Positions 34,019-41,986 of a DNA stretch of 64,000 nt are shown here, in pieces. The notes beneath the pieces were generated by a model, which did no database searches, was not told the DNA's origin, and saw only the letters and a list, made by a program, of their open reading frames with translations. The stretch spans positions 83,141-147,140 of the forward strand of contig LCLX01000003.1 of assembly GCA_001002285.1 (NCBI GenBank), in the 5' to 3' direction. Every line of letters starts with the position of its first letter. The first letter of the stretch is position 1. Source of the DNA: Microgenomates group bacterium GW2011_GWC1_46_15. Its GTDB lineage: Bacteria; Patescibacteria; Microgenomatia; UBA1400; UBA12028. A program made the position numbers and the translations under genes.

Positions 34019-34437
34019 TTCTCTTCCTCCGGAGTGTAAAGCGGATGTCCCCCACGGGTTGCCGCTTTGATTTTGTAGTACGCACGGTCTTTTTCCTCTT
34101 TTGTAAGGTTGGGATGAAAAATTTCTTCCGGATACTTGACCGCATTCTTTGCCATCTTACGTTCAAACGCTTCCGCCATATCTATGCCAAGTTTCTGACC
34201 CAAATTGGCAAGCCACCACAATACATCGCTCATTTCCTCGCCAATCGCTTCTTTAATGCGCTGATTTTTTTCAACATCTTCTCCTTTGAGCCATTGGAAA
34301 TGTTCGAGAAGTTCGGCACTCTCCAACACCAAAGAAAGCGCGAGGTCTTTTGGATCTTCTTTTGTCCATCCGCGTTTTTTGCGGAACTTTTCAATAAGCT
34401 CTTTAACTTGGGCGATTGTTGTTGTTTGGTCAGTCAT
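34015..34437 (-). CDS. MazG-like nucleotide pyrophosphohydrolase
   Basis: The 140-residue all-alpha protein has the metal-binding pattern SLVLESAELLEHFQW and GEEMSDVLWWLANL (ExxE...ExxD), close to the short dCTPase/XTP3-type MazG enzymes. It hydrolyses (d)NTPs to monophosphates, cleaning the nucleotide pool. It lies between the NUDIX gene (11 bp upstream) and nrdJ copy 1 (4-bp overlap), in keeping with a dNTP-management role. Confidence 0.88.
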   Translation of the reverse strand: MTDQTTTIAQVKELIEKFRKKRGWTKEDPKDLALSLVLESAELLEHFQWLKGEDVEKNQRIKEAIGEEMSDVLWWLANLGQKLGIDMAEAFERKMAKNAVKYPEEIFHPNLTKEEKDRAYYKIKAATRGGHPLYTPEEEK

Positions 34438-34448
34438 TGTTCTCCTTT

Positions 34449-34937
34449 TTACACTGTTTTTACGTATTCATCAATGACTTTCTTGTGATCGAATGCAATT
34501 TTTTCTGGGAGTTTATCGAAGGAAAACCACTGAATATCTTCGATCTCTTCGTCTTGCTTCTTAAGTTCTCCACTCAATCCTGTGGCAATAAAACAGTGCC
34601 CGATATTTTGGCGGCCATCAAAGTCTCTGTATATATCATCATTCAATCGGAAAAATATCATTGTTTTTGCGCGTAAACCAGTTTCTTCAAAAAGTTCCCG
34701 AGTTGCAGTTGCCGCAAGAGTTTCATCCCAATCAACATAACCACCAGGTAAAGCCCACCACCCCTTTTGCGGGTCAAGTCCACGCTTTACCATAAGAATA
34801 CAACCTTGCGCATCCTGGGTAATGATTTCAACGGTACTATTTCTTACATTAAACCGCGCGCAATGTTCACAGAACTCTCCCTTTGGAATTTTTCCCGTCG
34901 GGTAGTCTTTCCAGGTAGCGTGTGTTAAATCAGCCAT
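34449..34937 (-). CDS. NUDIX hydrolase with N-terminal zinc-ribbon-like segment
   Basis: The 162-residue protein carries a complete Nudix box, GGYVDWDETLAATATRELFEETGL in two overlapping halves, at about residues 66-89. Near the N-terminus EFCEHCARFNVRN gives a CxxC pair. It cleaves a nucleoside diphosphate linked to another moiety; the substrate is not readable. It sits in the ribonucleotide reductase operon, with the structured element (34964-35029) as its leader. Confidence 0.88.
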   Translation of the reverse strand: MADLTHATWKDYPTGKIPKGEFCEHCARFNVRNSTVEIITQDAQGCILMVKRGLDPQKGWWALPGGYVDWDETLAATATRELFEETGLRAKTMIFFRLNDDIYRDFDGRQNIGHCFIATGLSGELKKQDEEIEDIQWFSFDKLPEKIAFDHKKVIDEYVKTV

Positions 34938-34963
34938 AATATGTGTCTGTAATACCTAGATAA

Positions 34964-35029
34964 GATAAAAATTTCTTCGAGGAACTCAGGGCGCAGGGTC
35001 CTCTGGAGACGAAAAGAGATTTTTATCGA
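34964..35029 (-). ncRNA. Structured element, copy B
   Basis: The core GAGGAACTCAGGG (34979-34991) with CTGGAGACG (35003-35011) is identical to copy A at 24435. The outer stem has a different sequence: GATAAAAATTTCTT at 34964-34977 pairs with AAGAGATTTTTATC at 35013-35026. Preserved pairing with changed bases argues that structure is selected. It begins 2 nt after the nrdJ copy 2 stop and ends 27 nt before the NUDIX ATG. Confidence 0.6.
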
Positions 35030-35030
35030 G

Positions 35031-37274
35031 CTACATCGTGCACTTACTCCACCCGCAGTCCGGACAGCTTACACACCCACTTTCAAACTTCAATGAGGCA
35101 GAGGCACACTCGGGGCAGATTTGTTTTTCTCCTGATGCTGGCTTCGTTGTATGTGTGTGTATATCCGAACGCATTGTGGCATCCTTTGAGAGTTTGCTTT
35201 CCTTCCCCGCTACATTGAGCACTTGATCCATTTTACTGCCGTCGCGGTAGATCGTAATGCCTTTAAGCCCAAGTTTCCATCCAAGCATGTACGCTTTCTT
35301 CACGTCTTCAACCGTTGCGTTGTGTGGAAAGTTGATCGTTTTACTTACTGAGTTATCAATCCACTTTTGCCACACCGCTTGAATTTTGACGTGCCACTCG
35401 GGAGAAATATTGTGCGTGGTTGCAAATACACGCTTCGCTTCTTTGCTTAATTCTTTGACATGTTCTACGCCACCGTCCTGTAAAACTTGCTGCATAATGC
35501 GGTTACGTGTGACTTCATCAAAATTTTGCTGAAGATACTCACCAAACACTGGATCGGCGATGGTAAATTCCCGAGTCGGTGCGTTTGCATGATTATCCTC
35601 ATTAAAACTGCGGCGCACTTGGACAAGTGAAAATACCGGCTCAATACCAGAACTTGTATTTGCTAACAACGAAATTGTTCCCGTTGGGGCAACCATCATC
35701 ACCGCACAGTTGCGATATCGTTCAGAAGTTCCAGCATACACCGAAACATCAAAATTGGGGAATGGGCCACGAATTTTTCCAAGCTCCAGTGAAGCCTCTT
35801 CTGCTTTCTTCCGGATGAATTTTGCGAGATGGTCAGCAACGCGCACAGCTTCTTCACTGTTATATGGAACCCTCATTCGATATAGTATGTGCGCAAAACC
35901 CATCACTCCTAAACCGATACGTCGGTTTCCGTCTTTCACCATCTGCCTGATTTCATCCAACGCATACGTGTTCACTTCAATCATGTCATCCAAGAAACGG
36001 ACACCAAGCTTGACCGATTTTTCGAGATCGTCCCAATCAATTTCCCAATCGCCTTTTTTGTTTTTGACAAGGTGGCGGTTGAGATCGATTGATGTTAGAT
36101 TACACGATTCATAGGGCAATAATCCAATTTCTCCACAGGGATTCGTTGCATCCATAATCCCAATTGACGGGGTTGGATTGTCTTCCTGAAGACGGTCTAA
36201 AAACGCCAAACCCGGATCGCCGGTGGCCCACGCGTGTTCTGCAATCAGCTCAAAAATCTCCCTTGCCTTTATGGTCTTCCACACTTCGCCATTGCGGGGA
36301 TTAAGTAAATCCCATTCTTTGTTTGCCTGCACGGCCTCCATGAACTTGTTGGACACTCCAACCGAAATATTGAAGTTTTTAATCGTGCCATCCTGATCTT
36401 TCAGTGTAATGAAATCAACAATATCGGGATGATCTGCATTCAAAATCGCGATGTTTGCCCCTTGCCGCTTTGCTCCCTGTAAAATTTGAGCAAGCGCGGC
36501 AGAAAATGCTCTCAAAAAGTCTACCGGCCCGGATGCTGCTTTCGGAATATTTTTGACTTTGTCTCCGTGCGGTCGGATTCTCGAAAAATTAAATCCTGTT
36601 CCGCCATTGTTTTTATGCACAACCGCGGCATCACCAAGTGTTTTAAAAATCTTTTGGATACTGTCTTCTATCGGCAGAACGAAACAACTGGATAACTGAC
36701 CTGTTCCTCCGGGATTTCCCGCTTCAAACATCGCTTTGCCCGCGCACACAAACTTTAAGTTCGCCATGCGCTCGTAGAACTTCCTGGCTGTTTCATCAAC
36801 AATACCGTTCTCCCCCCACTGAATTTCTGCCTTCGCCATGTGGCGGGCAACACGCCACAACATTTCGCCCGGTGTTTCAACAACTTTCCCGTTCATGTCG
36901 GTGCGGAGGTAGCGTTTTTTTGCAATTTCGTGCGCGGTATCGGTTAAATTCGGCTCAGTAATAGCAAGTTTTTTGTGTTTCTGTTGTTTTTTCTCACCGT
37001 ACAAAATGTAGTACTTCGCGGTTGCAAAGTATCCCGCTTCGGCAATGGTTGGCTCAACAATGTCGCGGATTTGTTGAACGGTAAGCGTGTTTTCTTTTAC
37101 TACCGCACGCGCGAGTTTCACTTGAACTTTTTTTGTGATTTCAGTAGCAATTTTTTTATCGTACTCCCCCGTATCTTTTCCAGCAGCCTCAATAGACGCG
37201 GTGATCTTCTCCAGAGTAAAAGGCTTCTTTGTGCCATCCCGTTTGATGACAAACTGTATTGATGACGTTTGCAT
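35031..37274 (-). CDS. nrdJ: Class II ribonucleotide reductase, copy 2
   Basis: The 747-residue protein has an N-terminal ATP-cone (IQFVIKRDGTKKPFTLEKIT), LSSCFVLPIEDSI, the active-site ATNPCGEIGLLPYESCNLTS, and a C-terminal zinc ribbon (CPECASASL, then CPDCGWSKC). All residues expected for catalysis are present, so it should be active. It differs from copies 1 and 3 across its length, so it is an old paralogue, not a fresh duplicate. It lies 20 bp after copy 3. Confidence 0.93.
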   Translation of the reverse strand: MQTSSIQFVIKRDGTKKPFTLEKITASIEAAGKDTGEYDKKIATEITKKVQVKLARAVVKENTLTVQQIRDIVEPTIAEAGYFATAKYYILYGEKKQQKHKKLAITEPNLTDTAHEIAKKRYLRTDMNGKVVETPGEMLWRVARHMAKAEIQWGENGIVDETARKFYERMANLKFVCAGKAMFEAGNPGGTGQLSSCFVLPIEDSIQKIFKTLGDAAVVHKNNGGTGFNFSRIRPHGDKVKNIPKAASGPVDFLRAFSAALAQILQGAKRQGANIAILNADHPDIVDFITLKDQDGTIKNFNISVGVSNKFMEAVQANKEWDLLNPRNGEVWKTIKAREIFELIAEHAWATGDPGLAFLDRLQEDNPTPSIGIMDATNPCGEIGLLPYESCNLTSIDLNRHLVKNKKGDWEIDWDDLEKSVKLGVRFLDDMIEVNTYALDEIRQMVKDGNRRIGLGVMGFAHILYRMRVPYNSEEAVRVADHLAKFIRKKAEEASLELGKIRGPFPNFDVSVYAGTSERYRNCAVMMVAPTGTISLLANTSSGIEPVFSLVQVRRSFNEDNHANAPTREFTIADPVFGEYLQQNFDEVTRNRIMQQVLQDGGVEHVKELSKEAKRVFATTHNISPEWHVKIQAVWQKWIDNSVSKTINFPHNATVEDVKKAYMLGWKLGLKGITIYRDGSKMDQVLNVAGKESKLSKDATMRSDIHTHTTKPASGEKQICPECASASLKFESGCVSCPDCGWSKCTM

Positions 37275-37294
37275 AGATTTCTCGATTCTACCGA

Positions 37295-39373
37295 CTACAC
37301 ACTACATTTGCTATACGCACAATTGGGACACGTGAAACACCCTTCTTGAATAACAAGCGTTGTTCCACATTCCGGACACGCTTCTTCACCCGGCGCTACT
37401 TTAACCAACGGTGCGCCCACAAACGCTTCATTAGCAAATGTTTTTCCTTCTTTCTCGCGCTTCTTCTTTGTCTCACCCGTTTCCAACACAACCTTATTAC
37501 GGCTCCCCGTCACATACACTGTCATTCCCTTGAGTCCAAGCTTCCAGCCTTTGAAGTACGCCTTCCACACTTCCTCTTCTGTGGCATCGGCAGAAAAGTT
37601 AATCGTTTTTGAGATCGCGTTGTCTACAAACCGCTGGAGCGCTGCTTCCATTTCAACGTGTTCATCAACCGGCACATCGCCCGAAACCACATACACATTG
37701 CGGATCTCTTTTGGCACCTCGTCTATGTCTTGACATGTCCCATGCTGCCGGACTTTTTCAAAAATATTCTCTTGCTGAGATTGACTCACGCCCGCGCGTT
37801 CGAGCGCCTCTTTAAATAATCCACTTTCGTAGTACAACTCACGGAAGTCCTGTCCAATTTTTTCCGCACCCTCGTGTGTGCGCATCACATAACTCAACGC
37901 AAACGCCGGCTCGCATCCATATCCTTCCAGACCGGAAATTGTTGCGATGGCACCCGTTGGTTGGATTGTGTTTTGGCAACTATTCCGTACGCCAATTTTT
38001 CTAATATCGGCCTCTAGTGATTTCCAGTCCAACTTTGGCATGTTAAATCTATGTTTGTACGGGTACAAAGACTTTGGGGGGCTCCACACTTCAATGTTTT
38101 TCGTTTTTAATACCGCAGCGTTCTGTGGACTGTAATCATATCTACTCCCTTTGATTCCAGGAAACGCGCCGCGCTCCTGCGCGAGTTGATTCGACGCGCG
38201 CAACGTATGGTACCGGATAAACTCCATGATCTGTCCCGCACAATCAATGCCTTTTCTGCTCCCATACCGCGTACCGATTTTGTACAACACATCCGCCAAA
38301 CCCATAATGGATACGCCAATGCGCCGGTTGTGTTTCGCAGCCTCTTCTAATTGAGGAACAGCCGATACATATTTATTCGTATCTACAACGTCATCAAGCC
38401 ACCGCACCGTCCATTCAACCGTTTCGCGGAGTTTTTCCCAATCAACGCTATATGCAAAAATACCTTTTTTCCCGTTTTTCACGTGTTCCGCCAAGTTAAT
38501 CGAGGCCATACAGCAGTTTTCGAAAGGCAATAAAAATTGTTCGCCGCATGGGTTTGTCGCTTCCAAATCTCCCTGCGCCGGCGTTGGATTTTCTCGGTTT
38601 GCGGCATCCAAAAACAACACTCCTGGTTCGCCGTTGTGATGCGCGAACTTTACAATTTCTACAAACAACTCCCGCGCTTTTACTTTTTTCCATACTCCGC
38701 CATTTCGTGGATTAATCAACGGAAAATCTGTATTTTTCTCTACCGCGCGCATGAATGCATCGGTAATACCAACCGAGATATTAAAGTGTTCAATCACGCC
38801 TTCTTTTTCTTTGCAGTGAATAAAATCGTAAATATCCGGATGATGGACCGGTAAAACTGCCATACACGCCGACCGCCTTCCTCCACCCTGCCCAATCACC
38901 CAAAACGCGGTGTCATATACTTTCAAAAATGAAACTACGCCCGTTGCTTTGCCCTTGGACGAACCAATTGAGTCCCCCTTAGGACGGATCCGGCCAAATG
39001 AAAATCCTACTCCTCCGCCGGACTGTAAAATCAAAACGGCATTGCGTAGCGTGCTAAAAATCCCATCCTGAGCACGGCCCATATCATCATCAATCGGGAG
39101 AACGAAACAGTTCGCGAGCTGGCCCCACCCAGTTCCCGCGTTGGCCAGTGTGCGGCCGTTGGGCATAAACCGGAACTCACTCAACAACGACACAAACATC
39201 TTCTCGACTTTTTCTGGAGTCGTTCCATCGCGGTACGCGTGTTCTGCCTGCGCGACAACGTGGGCACACCGCGCCAAGATGTCTTCAACTTTTTCCGTTG
39301 GCTTGCCGGAGTCATCCCGCAGGGCATACCTGTTGATCATGACTTCTTGCGCGTTTGGTGTTAGTTTTTTCAT
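37295..39373 (-). CDS. nrdJ: Class II ribonucleotide reductase, copy 3 (no ATP-cone)
   Basis: The 692-residue protein starts MKKLTPNAQEVMINRYALRD, without the ATP-cone of copies 1 and 2, so overall activity control by dATP may be lost. It keeps LANCFVLPIDDDM, ATNPCGEQFLLPFENCCMAS, and a C-terminal zinc ribbon (CPECGTTL, then CPNCAYSKC). The ATG overlaps the nrdR stop by 1 nt (TAATG), coupling it to the repressor gene. Confidence 0.93.
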   Translation of the reverse strand: MKKLTPNAQEVMINRYALRDDSGKPTEKVEDILARCAHVVAQAEHAYRDGTTPEKVEKMFVSLLSEFRFMPNGRTLANAGTGWGQLANCFVLPIDDDMGRAQDGIFSTLRNAVLILQSGGGVGFSFGRIRPKGDSIGSSKGKATGVVSFLKVYDTAFWVIGQGGGRRSACMAVLPVHHPDIYDFIHCKEKEGVIEHFNISVGITDAFMRAVEKNTDFPLINPRNGGVWKKVKARELFVEIVKFAHHNGEPGVLFLDAANRENPTPAQGDLEATNPCGEQFLLPFENCCMASINLAEHVKNGKKGIFAYSVDWEKLRETVEWTVRWLDDVVDTNKYVSAVPQLEEAAKHNRRIGVSIMGLADVLYKIGTRYGSRKGIDCAGQIMEFIRYHTLRASNQLAQERGAFPGIKGSRYDYSPQNAAVLKTKNIEVWSPPKSLYPYKHRFNMPKLDWKSLEADIRKIGVRNSCQNTIQPTGAIATISGLEGYGCEPAFALSYVMRTHEGAEKIGQDFRELYYESGLFKEALERAGVSQSQQENIFEKVRQHGTCQDIDEVPKEIRNVYVVSGDVPVDEHVEMEAALQRFVDNAISKTINFSADATEEEVWKAYFKGWKLGLKGMTVYVTGSRNKVVLETGETKKKREKEGKTFANEAFVGAPLVKVAPGEEACPECGTTLVIQEGCFTCPNCAYSKCSV

Positions 39374-39834
39374 TATTTTTTCTGTTCATCAATCAGTTTG
39401 TGTATTTCCGCACGGAAATCTTCAATGGTTTGGAAATCCCGGTACACGCTCGCGAACAACATATACGAAACGGGATCTATTTTACGCAAACGGTTCATCA
39501 CAAGTTTGCCAATCTCCCAGCTCTTGACTTCCGTTGAGTCTTTTACCCGCAGTTTTTGCTCAATTCCGTCAATAAGGGCTTCAATTTCTTCCATGGAAAT
39601 CGGCCGTTTCCACGTGGCTTTCATCAGGCCTTTTTTTACTTTTTCCCGGTCAAATGGCTCCCGCTCTCCATTTTTCTTGATGACAAAGAGGTCAATCCCC
39701 TCGGCCCGTTCATATGTTGTAAACCGTTTGCCACATTTTGTGCATTGGCGGCGGCGGCGCATACTCCGCTGGTCCGACCCAATGCGGCTTTCCAAAACAG
39801 AGGTCTCATCGTGTGTGCAGTATGGACATCGCAT
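39373..39834 (-). CDS. nrdR: Transcriptional repressor NrdR
   Basis: The 153-residue protein has an N-terminal zinc finger (MRCPYCTHDETSVLESR, then CTKCGKRFTTYER) and an ATP-cone (LFVIKKNGEREPFDREKV). NrdR represses ribonucleotide reductase genes when dATP is high. An ATG at 39858 is possible, but MRCPYC is the family start. Two NrdR-box-like sites lie just upstream, so the operon is probably autoregulated. Confidence 0.94.
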   Translation of the reverse strand: MRCPYCTHDETSVLESRIGSDQRSMRRRRQCTKCGKRFTTYERAEGIDLFVIKKNGEREPFDREKVKKGLMKATWKRPISMEEIEALIDGIEQKLRVKDSTEVKSWEIGKLVMNRLRKIDPVSYMLFASVYRDFQTIEDFRAEIHKLIDEQKK

Positions 39835-39898
39835 ACGTGTTGCAGTCGCGGACGACATGCTCCAATAAACTAAATCTAGTAGGCAGGGGTTCAGTGAA

Positions 39899-39914
39899 AC
39901 ACTATTCGTAGTGT
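39899..39914. promoter_or_regulatory. NrdR-box-like palindrome 1
   Basis: ACACTATTCGTAGTGT is a 16-bp inverted repeat with ACAC/GTGT ends, close to the known NrdR box pattern. It lies 41-65 bp before the possible nrdR starts. Confidence 0.65.
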
Positions 39915-39929
39915 TGGTCAACATATCAC

Positions 39930-39945
39930 ACACTATCTGAATGTA
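39930..39945. promoter_or_regulatory. NrdR-box-like half site 2
   Basis: ACACTATCTGAATGTA keeps the left half of the box and a weaker right half. It is exactly 31 bp from site 1, the three-turn spacing typical of paired NrdR boxes. Nothing else is recognised in 39946-40089. Confidence 0.5.
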
Positions 39946-40089
39946 TCAGGTTTTATTTTCCAGAGTGGAATAAAATTCCAGCAATTTTTGAGGGAATATT
40001 TTGCGTTTTGGAAGTGGTTGTGCACAACCATATATAATCGCGTACCAAAAAACACTCCAAAAAAGAGTACATTCGAGTATGTTTTGTTT

Positions 40090-40650
40090 TCATTCCCTCG
40101 AGATAAACGACTGCACAGAATTCTGCAAAGATTCCTCATATGACAAGAGTTGGTCTAAAAACACGCGGTCGGCATCACGGTACAGTGGTTTGATCCGCAA
40201 TAACGTAACGTGGTACCCCCGCAGAATACTATCCATTGCGTGAATATCGTCCGTATTGTGCGGGGCATCATTCCCTATTCCTTCTTCTATCCCAACCGCT
40301 TTTCCTACATAGATGAGTCCTTTTGCGAGCGTCGAAGACGCGAGCATCAACTCATTCCTCTCAAGAAGGGTTTGGGCTGTGTGGAATCTTGCTTTGGAGT
40401 ACTCGAGATATGTCCTTTTTTTCTGCTGAGAAGAACGCGCCGTCATTAACCGCGCTCTGTCCGAAACCATACGCAACGCGTACAAAGGATTTCCAGGCAA
40501 TACATCGCCTGAAAATAACTTTGCCAGTGGCTGTTGATCGTGTGCCGTTGGTTCCTGTAAAAGATCAACAGATGAAGATCTGAGAGAGAAAAAAAGAATG
40601 ACAAAACCGAAAAGAAGGAATGACGCCGAAATGAGCGCGTGTTTAGTCAT
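40090..40650 (-). CDS. DUF5667-type membrane-anchored protein
   Basis: The 186-residue protein has one N-terminal membrane helix (about 5-24) and then GDVLPGNPLYALRMVSDRAR, the opening of DUF5667 domains found in secreted or anti-sigma-like proteins. The rest is helical (TYLEYSKARFHTAQTLLERN). It should be anchored with its C-terminus outside. The role is unknown. It is 21 bp downstream of the CPBP gene. Confidence 0.65.
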   Translation of the reverse strand: MTKHALISASFLLFGFVILFFSLRSSSVDLLQEPTAHDQQPLAKLFSGDVLPGNPLYALRMVSDRARLMTARSSQQKKRTYLEYSKARFHTAQTLLERNELMLASSTLAKGLIYVGKAVGIEEGIGNDAPHNTDDIHAMDSILRGYHVTLLRIKPLYRDADRVFLDQLLSYEESLQNSVQSFISRE

Positions 40651-40671
40651 ACGAATCAGGATTATAGCGCA

Positions 40672-41352
40672 TTACACCGCATACACGAGGAGCATAAGCC
40701 CCCACATGGCGTGCGAGATCGTTACGGCATACACACTTTTTGACCGGAAGTACAAAATCGCCTGGCCAACCGCGAACACGCCCAATAGTGCAAGGTGCTG
40801 CCACGCGATGAGACTGAACCCTGATTCAATAAACCGCAGCGGAGCGTGGAATAACAAAAATATACATAACGCGGCAAACACCGCGGGAATTTCACGTTTC
40901 CCAACCGCATCATAAAACACGTTGAGGACGTATCCAAAGAAAAACAGTGTTTCCCACCAGGCGGTCAAAAGTGCCAAGAAAAATATGTATCCAAACATGG
41001 GAGAGTTCAATACGCTATTCGATGCAACAACCCCACCCTTTGTGATCAATACTGTAATCGCCAAAAATTGATACAACCCGCCAATCAACAACCCTAAAAA
41101 CATCCCGGGCCAAAAGTGCTTGTTTGAAAGACCAAGCCGGTCTTCTCCTCTGCGGTGCGATCTGCAGTACAGCCAAACGGGAATGCCAAAAACCAGCGCT
41201 TTCGCAATGCCTTCATCTACCCATTCTGGAAAATGAAATAAAATGCGGTACAGCGCCCAAACAACAAATATTCCAAGTATCTGAAGAGTAGAGCGGGTAA
41301 AGTCGCTATGTTTTTTTGAGGGCTTGGAGGACTGCGTTGAGTGTTTCTTCAC
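40672..41352 (-). CDS. CPBP-family intramembrane protease-like protein
   Basis: The 226-residue protein has six to seven hydrophobic segments. TAWWETLFFFGYVLN (about 139-153) matches the first CPBP motif with a single Glu, not the usual Glu pair, and FLLFHAPLRF (about 174-183) gives the His. The variant first motif leaves protease activity uncertain. The start at 41352 overlaps the kinase gene by 47 bp; no better downstream start with a ribosome site is seen. Confidence 0.65.
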   Translation of the reverse strand: MKKHSTQSSKPSKKHSDFTRSTLQILGIFVVWALYRILFHFPEWVDEGIAKALVFGIPVWLYCRSHRRGEDRLGLSNKHFWPGMFLGLLIGGLYQFLAITVLITKGGVVASNSVLNSPMFGYIFFLALLTAWWETLFFFGYVLNVFYDAVGKREIPAVFAALCIFLLFHAPLRFIESGFSLIAWQHLALLGVFAVGQAILYFRSKSVYAVTISHAMWGLMLLVYAV

Positions 41353-41920
41353 GTGATTTTGAGTATGTGTCTATGACTACATCGTAGAGTGCGGGGTCCC
41401 AAAAATCAATCGGGCTCTCCTTTTTCATCTTACCGGTATCAACCACCCATTTTCCCCATTCTTCCGCGTATATGCGCCGCCATTTTCCCAGATTTTTTTC
41501 TGTTCTTTCTTGAATATGTTTTTTCGCCTCTTTAATGCTGATGTTGTCTCTGTTCACAATGCGGTCAACACGAACCGCAGGATCACTACACAGAAGTAAT
41601 ACTTTGAGAACACCGGGCACACCTTGCGCGAAAAAACTCGAGAGCCAAGACTCTAGTATCCAATGTTTTTCTTGTTGAAGTTTTGTCCGCATCCCAAAAT
41701 CTACTTCGCGGTCAAACTCTTCACTATATACTGTCGCATCGTGGTGAAACGTATTATTTTTTGCGTCAAACAATCCTTTTTCTGCCGCGTACGCGCGCAT
41801 AAAATCACCACCAGAGAATCCTTTCCACCCTTTAAGATGTTCGCGTAGGAGTTTGAGAAGCGTTGTCGATCCACACCCAGGTAAACCGGAAATTGTAATA
41901 TTGTGGTATGCGGCGCCCAT
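41306..41920 (-). CDS. Cytidylate-kinase-like P-loop kinase
   Basis: The 204-residue protein has a P-loop ISGLPGCGSTTLLKLL near the N-terminus, FSGGDFMRAYA, and later RVDRIVNRDNISIKEAKKHI as a lid region. It resembles the second class of CMP kinases (Cmk2/AAA_33), but a canonical Cmk is encoded at 48238, so its substrate may differ. GGAGGAG lies 6 nt before the ATG at 41920, fixing the start. It is divergent from the first PBP gene. Confidence 0.75.
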   Translation of the reverse strand: MGAAYHNITISGLPGCGSTTLLKLLREHLKGWKGFSGGDFMRAYAAEKGLFDAKNNTFHHDATVYSEEFDREVDFGMRTKLQQEKHWILESWLSSFFAQGVPGVLKVLLLCSDPAVRVDRIVNRDNISIKEAKKHIQERTEKNLGKWRRIYAEEWGKWVVDTGKMKKESPIDFWDPALYDVVIDTYSKSREETLNAVLQALKKT

Positions 41921-41986
41921 ATATCGCTCCTCCTCGAAATATCGTAGAATAGGATAGCATTGTACTACGCGGAAAAACTCTCTTCT

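Noticed and set aside
31682..39373. Inteins in the three ribonucleotide reductases
   Set aside because: All three have normal lengths and uninterrupted active-site blocks.
27839..39960. Cobalamin riboswitch upstream of cobO or the nrd operon
   Set aside because: I could not find the B12-box pattern or room for the structure in the gaps; the nrd promoter region instead holds NrdR-like boxes.
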